Below the pieces are notes generated by a model. The model was not told the DNA's origin. It saw only the letters and a program-made list of their open reading frames with translations, and ran no database searches. From JAWLGW01 sp964569055 (GTDB lineage Bacteria > Planctomycetota > J058), in assembly GCA_964569055.1 (NCBI GenBank), contig CAZMSZ010000129.1, forward strand, positions 1 to 18,337: a stretch of 18,337 bases of DNA. Reading direction: 5' to 3'. Position numbers and translations under genes: made by a program. Positions 1-6,126 of the stretch are shown here, piece by piece (position 1 is the first letter of the stretch; the number at the start of each line of letters is the position of its first letter).

Positions 1-39
1 CGGAGGGCGCGCAGCCGCACCTACCCACGGAATGCTTAG

Positions 40-549
40 TTCGACGAGCGGAACGAGCCGACCTACGAGCCGGGCCGCCGGACCTGGTCGAAGCGCAAGC
101 GCCGCGCGCCCGAGCCCAAGCGCGCCGCCCAGCGCGAGCGCCCGAGCACGCTCCCCGAGGTGGCAGCGTTCGACGTGCACGTGCCAACCATGCTCGCGAA
201 CATGCCGCAGCAGGCGCTGCACCGCCTCCTCCGCAAGCGCGTCGAGGCGCGCGTCGCCGCGATCCGCGCCGAGCGAGCCGCCGCAGGCAAGCCCTTCATG
301 GGCCGCACCCGCGTGATCCAGCAGGACCCCAAGAAGCCCGCTGGCGAGGTCTGGCCCGACTTCGCCCTCGACCCGCGCCTCCCCGGCCGCGAAGACGCCC
401 CGCCCGAGCGCAAAGCCGAGCTCGTCGGCTGGCGCGCGGCCTACCGCGAGGCCTACGAGCAATGGCGAGCCGGTCGCCGCCGAGTCACATTCCCCGTCGG
501 CACCTACGCCATGCGCGTGTTCCACGCCGCGCTCGTAGCACCGACGTAG
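40..549 (+). pseudogene. RAYT/IS200-like transposase, C-terminal fragment (copy 1)
   Basis: This frame is open from just after a TAG at 37-39 to the TAG at 547-549, about 169 codons. The first possible start is a GTG at 160, which would leave 129 residues. The product lacks the N-terminal HUH (Y1) nuclease domain and its catalytic Tyr. What remains looks like the C-terminal extension of planctomycete/myxobacterial REP-associated transposases: a basic linker, an Arg-rich helix, the patch GKPFMGRTRVIQQDP, the stretch WRAAYREAYEQWRAGRR, and the ending FPVGTYAMRVF. No Shine-Dalgarno sequence stands before the GTG. I read it as a decayed, non-functional fragment carried by the 713-bp repeat. The family match comes from remembered motif patterns and was not searched. 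Confidence 0.65.
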
Positions 550-752
550 CGCCCACCCGGGGCGAGTGGCGAGCTTGGACTTCGGCCCGTCGGTCGCGCT
601 CGCGCCCGGCGCCCTCGGTCGTGTGGTGGCGCGTGGAGGACGAGGTCAGGCCCAGCCGTCGCCGCGGCGCGCCTCCGCGCGACGAGCGGTTCAAGGCGAC
701 GGGCGGTCGCTCACGGAGGGCGCGCAGCCGCACCTACCCACGGAATGCTTAG

Positions 753-1262
753 TTCGACGAGCGGAACGAGCCGACCTACGAGCCGGGCCGCCGGACCTGG
801 TCGAAGCGCAAGCGCCGCGCGCCCGAGCCCAAGCGCGCCGCCCAGCGCGAGCGCCCGAGCACGCTCCCCGAGGTGGCAGCGTTCGACGTGCACGTGCCAA
901 CCATGCTCGCGAACATGCCGCAGCAGGCGCTGCACCGCCTCCTCCGCAAGCGCGTCGAGGCGCGCGTCGCCGCGATCCGCGCCGAGCGAGCCGCCGCAGG
1001 CAAGCCCTTCATGGGCCGCACCCGCGTGATCCAGCAGGACCCCAAGAAGCCCGCTGGCGAGGTCTGGCCCGACTTCGCCCTCGACCCGCGCCTCCCCGGC
1101 CGCGAAGACGCCCCGCCCGAGCGCAAAGCCGAGCTCGTCGGCTGGCGCGCGGCCTACCGCGAGGCCTACGAGCAATGGCGAGCCGGTCGCCGCCGAGTCA
1201 CATTCCCCGTCGGCACCTACGCCATGCGCGTGTTCCACGCCGCGCTCGTAGCACCGACGTAG
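753..1262 (+). pseudogene. RAYT/IS200-like transposase, C-terminal fragment (copy 2)
   Basis: This is the second copy of the fragment at 40-549, identical in sequence and shifted by 713 bases. It is again open from just after a TAG (750-752) to a TAG at 1260-1262, with GTG 873 as the first plausible start. It again has no HUH nuclease domain upstream. Both copies have kept the same open frame. Because the copies are identical, this probably reflects recent duplication and not selection. A third copy stops after 53 bases, before any recognisable protein motif. Confidence 0.65.
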
Positions 1263-1426
1263 CGCCCACCCGGGGCGAGTGGCGAGCTTGGACTTCGGCC
1301 CGTCGGTCGCGCTCGCGCCCGGCGCCCTCGGTCGTGTGGTGGCGCGTGGAGGACGAGGTCAGGCCCAGCCGTCGCCGCGGCGCGCCTCCGCGCGACGAGC
1401 GGTTCAAGGCGACGGGCGGTCGCTCA

Positions 1427-1532
1427 CGGAGGGCGCGCAGCCGCACCTACCCACGGAATGCTTAGTTCGACGAGCGGAACGGAGGGCGCGCAGCCGCACC
1501 TACCCACGGAATGCTTAGTTCGCGAAGCAGAA
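1427..1532. repeat. 53-bp imperfect tandem repeat at the array edge
   Basis: The first 53 bases of the 713-bp unit (1427-1479) are followed at once by a second 53-base copy (1480-1532). The first 43 bases of each are the same, and the last ten differ at four positions (GACGAGCGGAA against GCGAAGCAGAA). The 43-base core therefore occurs four times in the window, at 1, 714, 1427 and 1480. The right edge lies two bases from the stop codon of the DUF2441-like gene. Both copies end in a short GTTC...GAAC inverted pair. Confidence 0.85.
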
Positions 1533-1534
1533 CC

Positions 1535-2137
1535 TCACGTTCCTATGAAGAGCACCTCCCATTGAGGATTCGCGGAGGCTTCTCCACACCAGTAGCGTCG
1601 AGCCTTGTTGTGCGCGACTGGGAGCAGGTCATTCTCACGGAGCAGCAGGTTGGCGTCTGCCTTGTGGGCGGTCCCTGTCGCGCTGACGCGAACGATCTGC
1701 GTTGCCCTGTCCACCGCCCCCAGGAGTGGCCTCCATGCCTGGGCCTGCTCAAGCGTCTCGACGAGCCAAATGCAGTTCCGCCGGGAGGGCAGAGCAGGCG
1801 ACACAGACAGGCGCGCTGCCTCAAAGAGAAACTCGCGCGCGAGCGTCAACCAGTGTCCGGACACGTCACGGGCATGGCCTGCGAGCGTCGTGAGGCTGAC
1901 GCCGGAAACCGTACCATCGCGTACTGCCTCGAAGTAGCGCAGCCCATGCAGGGCCAGGGGCACAGCCTGACCCGCCACAGGAATCTCGAACACCCTGCTA
2001 CCGACCGAGTAGAAGCCGAAGAACGGGTTCTCGACCGAGTCCGACGTTTCGATCGTCTGGGCGCGCTGCCAGAGAGGCTTCCCGTATGGATGCGCGACAT
2101 TGACGTGGAAGTACTCGCGGTCCGCGACGGTCTCCAT
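1535..2137 (-). CDS. DUF2441-like protein of unknown function
   Basis: This 200-residue protein probably belongs to the DUF2441 family. The opening REYFHV, the central PSRRNCIWLV (about residues 117-126) and the late segment with RYWCGE and EVLF (about 181-196) fit my memory of that family, whose biochemical role is not established. There is no signal peptide or membrane segment, so it is likely cytoplasmic. The ATG at 2137 has AGAGG eight bases upstream. A TTGACG/GATGAT promoter candidate lies about 30 bases upstream, so it is probably transcribed alone. Base composition is clearly lower (about 58% G+C in one counted 60-base line) than that of the neighbouring genes, and codons are mixed at third positions; with transposase remnants on both sides this suggests acquisition by transfer. 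The C-terminus stops two bases short of the 53-bp repeat and may be slightly shortened. I am confident it is a gene and moderately confident of the family. Confidence 0.7.
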   Translation of the reverse strand: METVADREYFHVNVAHPYGKPLWQRAQTIETSDSVENPFFGFYSVGSRVFEIPVAGQAVPLALHGLRYFEAVRDGTVSGVSLTTLAGHARDVSGHWLTLAREFLFEAARLSVSPALPSRRNCIWLVETLEQAQAWRPLLGAVDRATQIVRVSATGTAHKADANLLLRENDLLPVAHNKARRYWCGEASANPQWEVLFIGT

Positions 2138-2166
2138 GCCCGATACCTCTGCCTCTTCTCGCCCCG

Positions 2167-2194
2167 ATCATCGTGACCAACGGCGGAGCGTCAA
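2167..2194 (-). promoter_or_regulatory. sigma70-like promoter of the DUF2441-like gene
   Basis: Read on the minus strand, TTGACG (2194-2189, five of six consensus bases) is followed by a 16-base spacer and GATGAT (2172-2167, four of six). Transcription would start near 2160, giving a leader of roughly 23 bases that contains the AGAGG ribosome site before the ATG at 2137. It lies between the terminator-like hairpin and the gene, which is a sensible order. Confidence 0.5.
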
Positions 2195-2214
2195 TCGCCC
2201 GTCCCCGACGGAGA

Positions 2215-2243
2215 AGGGCGCCGGGGATCTACCCCGGCGCCCT
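2215..2243 (-). terminator. GC hairpin, likely terminator of the lipoprotein gene
   Basis: A perfect 12-bp stem (AGGGCGCCGGGG and its complement) encloses a five-base loop, ATCTA. It begins 48 bases past the stop of the minus-strand lipoprotein gene and before the promoter of the DUF2441-like gene. There is no long T run; on the minus strand only TTCTCC follows. The length of the stem makes it more than chance. Termination is inferred from position. Confidence 0.55.
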
Positions 2244-2290
2244 GGCTCTGCCACAGGAAGCGCAACAGCCTCAAGCCGCTTCGCTTCGGT

Positions 2291-2764
2291 CTACTGCTGA
2301 CCGGCCAGCCGCGCCCGCGCCTCGCGCGTGCACCACGCTGCCCGCGAGTCGATCGCTGGCCAGCGCGGATCCAGGTGGTCTCGGTCCTGCGGCAGCAGCA
2401 CCGCGTGGGCCAGCTCGTGGTAGAGGGCGGGCACTTCCCCGGCCCGATCGCTGACCCACGCCTCGCGCCGATCCTCGTGCCAGCAGCCCGAGACCAACCG
2501 GCCCGTCGTGTCGTCGAACATCTCCGCGTAGATCACCCGGACGGTCAGTGGCTCGGGGATCGGCCCGTGGTCCTGCTGCCAGGCATCCAGGTGGACGCCC
2601 ACCCCCACCCGGCTCCGGGCCAGGGTCGCCGGGTCGCGGGTCTGGTAGACCACCCGGACCCCGGGCGCGGCCTGCTCGACCGTCCGGGCCGGCCCCGAGC
2701 TGGCCGGCCCACAGCCCGCCAGGGCGGCCAGGAGCGCCACCGCGCCGGCCCTACGCGACCGCAC
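2291..2764 (-). CDS. lipoprotein with HExxH metallopeptidase-like motif
   Basis: This is a 157-residue exported lipoprotein. It has a basic start (MRSRR), a short hydrophobic segment and the lipobox LAGC, which places the lipidated Cys at residue 18. The mature part carries YHELAH (HExxH at 116-120) and a further His at 130 followed by LDP, the usual layout of a small zinc-dependent hydrolase site, though the spacing is not the metzincin HExxHxxGxxH. Cys94 and Cys145 could form a disulfide. GTG 2764 was chosen because GGAGG lies six bases upstream. The gene follows a transposase remnant, and a TATACA -10 candidate at 2796-2801 sits beyond the end of that remnant. I do not recognise the family; peptidase activity is inferred from the motif alone. 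The real start and lipobox are well supported. Confidence 0.75.
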   Translation of the reverse strand: MRSRRAGAVALLAALAGCGPASSGPARTVEQAAPGVRVVYQTRDPATLARSRVGVGVHLDAWQQDHGPIPEPLTVRVIYAEMFDDTTGRLVSGCWHEDRREAWVSDRAGEVPALYHELAHAVLLPQDRDHLDPRWPAIDSRAAWCTREARARLAGQQ

Positions 2765-2795
2765 GGAGATCCTCCGGGGTCACCCGGATCCGATG

Positions 2796-2801
2796 TGTAT
2801 A
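2796..2801 (-). promoter_or_regulatory. -10 candidate for the lipoprotein gene
   Basis: TATACA on the minus strand (four of six consensus bases) stands out in very GC-rich surroundings. It would give a leader of about 25 bases containing the GGAGG site. No good -35 is seen; the six bases 17 upstream read GTTCGC and lie inside the transposase remnant. Confidence 0.35.
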
Positions 2802-2805
2802 GCCT

Positions 2806-2985
2806 TGGGTTCGTCGACGCGAACGCGGCGCAGATCCGGACCTGGTAGCGCGGCGCCACGGCGGCCAGGGCGTAGCGGACGACCTGGTTCACGGGTTCGG
2901 TGGGAGTGAGCAGCAGGAGCCGCTGCGTGCAGCGGCGCGAGACGAAGTGGAGCTGCCCTGCGAGGAGACGGCGCGCGAAGGTCAT
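2806..2985 (-). pseudogene. RAYT/IS200-like transposase, N-terminal fragment
   Basis: From the ATG at 2985 about 59 residues match the start of REP-associated transposases: MTFARRLLAG, then FVSRRCTQRLLLLTP, VNQVVRYALAAVAPRY and VRICAAFASTN. In intact members the next residues are the SNHxHL stretch holding the HUH catalytic histidines. Here the match stops at STN, near 2809, and both histidines are missing. The frame runs on antisense-like into the lipoprotein promoter and out of frame over its gene. It is on the opposite strand to the C-terminal fragments at 40-1262 and about 1.5 kb from them, so it is probably from a different copy. The bases between 2986 and 3192 show nothing I can name. 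Confidence 0.6.
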
Positions 2986-3192
2986 GAGCCGCGCCTGGGC
3001 AAAGCGCGGGCCTGCCCCAACTCGCTTGGCGCCGTCGACCCGCCCGGCTCGGTGTCGGATCGACCCGGTGACCGGCGCGGCCGGCGGGCAGAAGTTGCCC
3101 AGCAAGTCGCTCGACGGGACGAATCGGGAGCAGCTCGGCCCGGCCCGCGCGGCTCCTGCCCGGGCCCGACGCGCTCGCGCCCTGCCCCACCG

Positions 3193-3211
3193 CCGGCCCA
3201 AGGGGGGCCGG
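3193..3211 (-). terminator. GC hairpin after the zinc-ribbon microprotein
   Basis: CCGGCCC (3193-3199) pairs with GGGCCGG (3205-3211) across a five-base loop. It begins four bases past the stop of the minus-strand gene at 3216. No T run follows. The position suggests termination, but in DNA this GC-rich a 7-bp stem is weak evidence. Confidence 0.35.
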
Positions 3212-3215
3212 GCCC

Positions 3216-3350
3216 CTACCCCTCGAACACCACCCCCGACCCGGCGCAGGTGGGGCAGCCGAGGTCGGCCTGGTCGGCGCGGCAGCGGGGGCAGGGGCGG
3301 ACGGACGCGCGGAGCATTTGGGTGATCCGCCGGAGCATCTTCCTCGTCAT
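3216..3350 (-). CDS. 44-residue zinc-ribbon microprotein
   Basis: The ATG at 3350 is preceded by GGAGGG with about seven bases of spacing, a strong ribosome site that picks this start over a much longer frame reading through from upstream. The product is 44 residues: a basic amphipathic N-terminus (MTRKMLRRITQMLRASVR) followed by CPRC at 20-23 and CPTC at 32-35, then AGSGVVFEG. Two CxxC knuckles eight residues apart suit a single zinc ribbon; the second, CPTCAGSG, resembles half of the CxxCxGxG repeats of the DnaJ zinc domain. No signal peptide. It is divergent from the membrane-protein gene at 3417 with a 66-base gap. The function is unknown. The short length is the main doubt; the ribosome site and Cys pattern are the support. 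Confidence 0.65.
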   Translation of the reverse strand: MTRKMLRRITQMLRASVRPCPRCRADQADLGCPTCAGSGVVFEG

Positions 3351-3416
3351 GGCGTTCCCTCCAGGAGCGATATCGGCGCTCGCCCGTCCCTGTCCGCACA
3401 TCGAGGTGAGCGCCCT

Positions 3417-5054
3417 GTGGTCGCGGCGAGCCGGGCCGTGCTCGGGGTAGACTCGGCGCCCGTGACCCCCCCCGAATCCGGCCCCGAGGGATCCGCCGGT
3501 CCGCCCCGGGCCCGACCCAGCGGACCCGCCCTGGCGGTGCTCGGGGGGGGCGCGCTGCTCGCCGCGCTCGAGCTGCCGCTCGAGGTGTCCTTGGGCGCGA
3601 CGGGGACGCTCGACGTCGGCGCGGCGCTCCGGGCGATCGGGGCGCTGCTGGTCGCGGGGGGCCTGACGGCGGCGCGCGGGCTCCCGCCGGCCCCCGCCAC
3701 CACGAGCGCGGCGGCGGTCGCGGCGCTGTGGGCCACCCTCGCCCTGCTCGACGCGATCGCCCCCGCCTCCTCCCGCAGCACCGCCTACCTGCTCGGCCCG
3801 CTGCTCGAGGTCGGGGCGCTGCTCGCCGCGGCGCTGCTGGGGGCGCGGGCCTTCATGAGCCACGCCGACGCGGCCGGCTGGTCCGACGCCTCGCACGCCT
3901 GGCGGCGGGCGCACCTCGCCAGCCTGGTGGCCCTGGGCGCGGCGGCGCTCGCCCTGGCCGCGGCCCTGCTCGCGAGCCTCGCCCGCGGCGCCTCGCTCGA
4001 CCCCGGCTCGTCGCCGCTGGTGCGGCTGTTCGCCCCGGCCCTGCTCGCCTGGCCGGCGCTGGCCGTCGCCGCGGCCTGCGCCTGGACGGCCCGAGCGCGC
4101 GCCCAGCGCGCCCGCGCCAGCGCGCCGCCGCTGGCGCGGCTCGCGACGCACCCCCTGTTCCCGAGCCTCGGGCTGCTGGCCTTCCTGGCGGTCGCCTGGG
4201 CCGGCGCGCTCCCGGCCGTGGCGCACCACGTGCGGACGCCGAGCTTCGGGGAGTACGTGGCGACGCGTCCGGGGCCGGCCCGGCCCCTCCCCGCGCCGGC
4301 GGGCGCGCTGCGCCTCGTCTCCTGGCGGGGGCCCACCTGGAGTGACGGCGCGCCGGTGCCCGACCTCGAGGCGCTCCCCGCCGACGTCGCCGTGCTGGTG
4401 CACCGGGTCGAGCTCCGCCTCGCGCACGGGCCCGAGCGGCTGCTCGAGGTCGACCTGGAGCTGGCCTGCGCCTTCGACCCCGCCAGCGGCGCGGTCCGCG
4501 GCGTGCGACAGCAGGTGGTCCGCGCGTCGAGCGACCCGCGGTTCAACCTCGTGGTCCACACCCAGATCGAGGCCGACCGGGAGCGCGTGGGGTTCTCGAG
4601 CTGGATCGGCCTCGCCTCGGGCGTGGGAGACGTGCGCCTGAGCGGGCTGCGCGTGCGGGGGCTCCCGGCGGCCCCGCCGGACGCGGGCGGTCAGGCGCTC
4701 GCGCGGCGCGAGGCGGCCGACCTCGCCGAGCTGCCGTTCGTGCCGGCGCCGCGCCCGCGGCTCCGGCTCGCCGGGCGCGCCTGCGGCGAGGGCGACCGCC
4801 TCCCGCCCGTCGGCGAGGGGCTGCAACACGCTGGCTGGGTGCGCGGCGTGCTCGCCTGGCCGCCGGGCCAGACGGCCGAGCAGGCCGCGCGCCTCCCCAC
4901 CCGCGCGCGGTGGTTCGTGAACACGCACGAATACGCCTACACCGTCGAGGTGGTCGAGCGGCTACGCGCGGCCGGGCCCTGGGGAATCGCGCCCGACGCG
5001 GTGCGCCGTCAGCGGCTGGTGCACGCGCGCGCCTGGAACGGATCCGTCTGGTAG
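3417..5054 (+). CDS. hypothetical polytopic membrane protein with soluble C-terminal domain
   Basis: I do not recognise this 545-residue protein. About seven hydrophobic stretches are visible (roughly residues 37-57, 67-84, 97-117, 123-146, 166-189, 202-224 and 248-268), followed by some 275 residues of soluble, beta-rich sequence with no motif I can name, ending WNGSVW. It is presumably an inner-membrane protein with an exported or cytoplasmic tail. GTG 3417 was chosen because GAGGTGA stands seven bases upstream and because G/C at third codon positions becomes near-complete only from there. The alternative is GTG 3462 (530 residues), which follows TAGACT by eight bases and would suit a leaderless message. 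The gene ends 53 bases before the M20 gene, which seems to have its own promoter, so co-transcription is uncertain. Confidence 0.7.
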   Translation: MVAASRAVLGVDSAPVTPPESGPEGSAGPPRARPSGPALAVLGGGALLAALELPLEVSLGATGTLDVGAALRAIGALLVAGGLTAARGLPPAPATTSAAAVAALWATLALLDAIAPASSRSTAYLLGPLLEVGALLAAALLGARAFMSHADAAGWSDASHAWRRAHLASLVALGAAALALAAALLASLARGASLDPGSSPLVRLFAPALLAWPALAVAAACAWTARARAQRARASAPPLARLATHPLFPSLGLLAFLAVAWAGALPAVAHHVRTPSFGEYVATRPGPARPLPAPAGALRLVSWRGPTWSDGAPVPDLEALPADVAVLVHRVELRLAHGPERLLEVDLELACAFDPASGAVRGVRQQVVRASSDPRFNLVVHTQIEADRERVGFSSWIGLASGVGDVRLSGLRVRGLPAAPPDAGGQALARREAADLAELPFVPAPRPRLRLAGRACGEGDRLPPVGEGLQHAGWVRGVLAWPPGQTAEQAARLPTRARWFVNTHEYAYTVEVVERLRAAGPWGIAPDAVRRQRLVHARAWNGSVW

Positions 5055-5066
5055 CGAGCGGCCCGG

Positions 5067-5096
5067 CTGTCCCGCGTCGCTGGTTTGGCTTACGAT
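5067..5096 (+). promoter_or_regulatory. promoter candidate for the M20-amidohydrolase-nagA operon
   Basis: CTGTCC (5067-5072), an 18-base spacer and TACGAT (5091-5096) resemble the TTGTCC/TACGTT promoter seen at 16750-16778. The ATG at 5108 lies 11 bases after the -10, so the leader would be only about five bases and carries no Shine-Dalgarno sequence. This suggests a nearly leaderless transcript. Confidence 0.4.
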
Positions 5097-5107
5097 CCGC
5101 GCTCCGC

Positions 5108-6124
5108 ATGAGCGACCCCCTCCAGCTGCTGCAACGCCTGGTGGACGTCCCCTCGCCGACGGGGTCGGAGGGGGAGTACGCGCGGCTCGTCGCCGAGCTG
5201 CTCGAGCGCGACGGTTACGCGGTGGAGCTCCCCGAGGTCGCGCCCGGGCGCCCCAACCTCGTGGCGCGTCCGCGCGGGGGCGACCCGCCCGCCCTCTACT
5301 TCTCCACGCACCTCGACGTCGTGCCGCCCCACCTGCCGGCGCGCCGCGAGGGCGACCGCCTGCACGGACGCGGCGCGGCCGACACCAAGGGCCCGCTGGT
5401 CGCCATGCTCGAGGCTGCGCGCCGGCTGCGCGCCGAAGGCGTCGCGGTCGGGTTCCTGCTCGTGGTCGGCGAGGAGGTCGACCACTGCGGCGCGATCCAC
5501 GCGGCGCGGACGCTCGACCTCGGTGGGGCGCGGATCGTCCTGGGCGAGCCGACGTCCGGCCGCGTGGTCGCGGCCCAGAAGGGGCTGCTCAAGGTGCGGC
5601 TCGCCGCCTCCGGCGTCGCGGGCCACTCCGCGTTCCCCGACCGCGGCGCCTCGGCGATCCACCGGCTGCTCGAGGTGCTCGAGCGCGTGCGCCACGAGCC
5701 CTGGCCCTCGCGCCCCGTCCTGGGGCCGACCACCTGGAACGTGGGGCTGATCGAGGGCGGCGTGGCGGCCAACGTGTTCGCCCCCGCCGCGAGCTGCCAG
5801 GTCCTGTTCCGCCTCGCCGTCCCCGCCGCCGACGTGCTGGCGCGCGTGGAGGCGTTCGCGGCCGCCGTCGAGGGCGTGCGGGTCGAGCTGATCTCGCGCA
5901 ACGACCCCGTCGAGCTGGACGTCCCGCCCGAGCTCCCGACCTGCGTGATCCCCTTCAACAGCGACGCGAGCTACCTCGCGCCCCTCGGTCCCGTGTGGCT
6001 GGGAGGCCCGGGGGCGATCGAGCTGGCGCACTCCGAACACGAGCACATCACGCGCGCCGACATCGAGGCGGGCGTGGAGCTCTACGTCCAGCTCGGGCGC
6101 GCCGCGCGCCGCGAGAGAGGCTGA
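5108..6124 (+). CDS. M20-family metallopeptidase/deacylase (ArgE/DapE/LysK-like)
   Basis: This 338-residue cytoplasmic enzyme has the complete metal site of the M20 family: HLD at 68-70, the bridging Asp in ADTKG (D92), GEE at 121-123 (general base), GEPT (E147) and the C-terminal His in the segment AHSEHEH (H308). The lid domain has the expected GHSAFP (H173). Family members hydrolyse an amide bond of N-acylated amino acids or peptides using two zinc or cobalt ions; the exact substrate cannot be read from the sequence. The length is a little below the usual 350-400. The ATG at 5108 begins the conserved region (LQLLQRLVDVPSPTGSE). The stop is two bases before the GTG of the amidohydrolase, so the two are surely co-transcribed. 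That link suggests release of an amine or amino acid that feeds the next steps. Confidence 0.85.
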   Translation: MSDPLQLLQRLVDVPSPTGSEGEYARLVAELLERDGYAVELPEVAPGRPNLVARPRGGDPPALYFSTHLDVVPPHLPARREGDRLHGRGAADTKGPLVAMLEAARRLRAEGVAVGFLLVVGEEVDHCGAIHAARTLDLGGARIVLGEPTSGRVVAAQKGLLKVRLAASGVAGHSAFPDRGASAIHRLLEVLERVRHEPWPSRPVLGPTTWNVGLIEGGVAANVFAPAASCQVLFRLAVPAADVLARVEAFAAAVEGVRVELISRNDPVELDVPPELPTCVIPFNSDASYLAPLGPVWLGGPGAIELAHSEHEHITRADIEAGVELYVQLGRAARRERG

Positions 6125-6126
6125 CC

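Larger units (their letters stand above)
1..1426. repeat. 713-bp direct tandem repeat, two copies
   Basis: Bases 1-713 recur at 714-1426 with no difference that I can see, and every open frame in one copy recurs in the other exactly 713 bases later with the same protein. Each unit holds the C-terminal part of a RAYT-type transposase (about 510 bases) followed by about 200 bases of GC-rich non-coding DNA. Within that tail an 8-bp inverted pair, CCGTCGCC at 656-663 and GGCGACGG at 695-702, is visible. The first 53 bases of a third copy follow at 1427. The window starts exactly at a unit boundary, so further copies may lie upstream, or this may be a contig end inside an unresolved repeat. Perfect identity implies very recent duplication or an assembly loop; the sequence alone cannot separate these. 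Confidence 0.9.

Noticed and set aside
566..1465. A 299-codon plus-strand frame spanning the tandem repeat
   Set aside because: It is open only by chance in GC-rich DNA, is out of frame with the RAYT fragments and repeats itself because of the duplication.
1461..1480. The GTTCGA segment as a tRNA T-loop
   Set aside because: No acceptor, D or anticodon stem can be built around it.
1..1532. The repeat array as a CRISPR
   Set aside because: Units are 713 and 53 bases with no short-repeat/variable-spacer pattern and no cas genes in the window.
2791..2802. GATGTGTATA, ten bases matching the Tn5 mosaic end used in sequencing libraries
   Set aside because: The match stops after ten bases and the flanks are unrelated, so a library chimera is not supported. 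It serves better as the complement of a -10 box.
3216..4928. A 570-codon minus-strand frame antisense to the membrane protein
   Set aside because: Only its last 44 codons look real (the zinc-ribbon protein, with its own ribosome site). The rest is Arg/Gly/Pro-rich shadow sequence.
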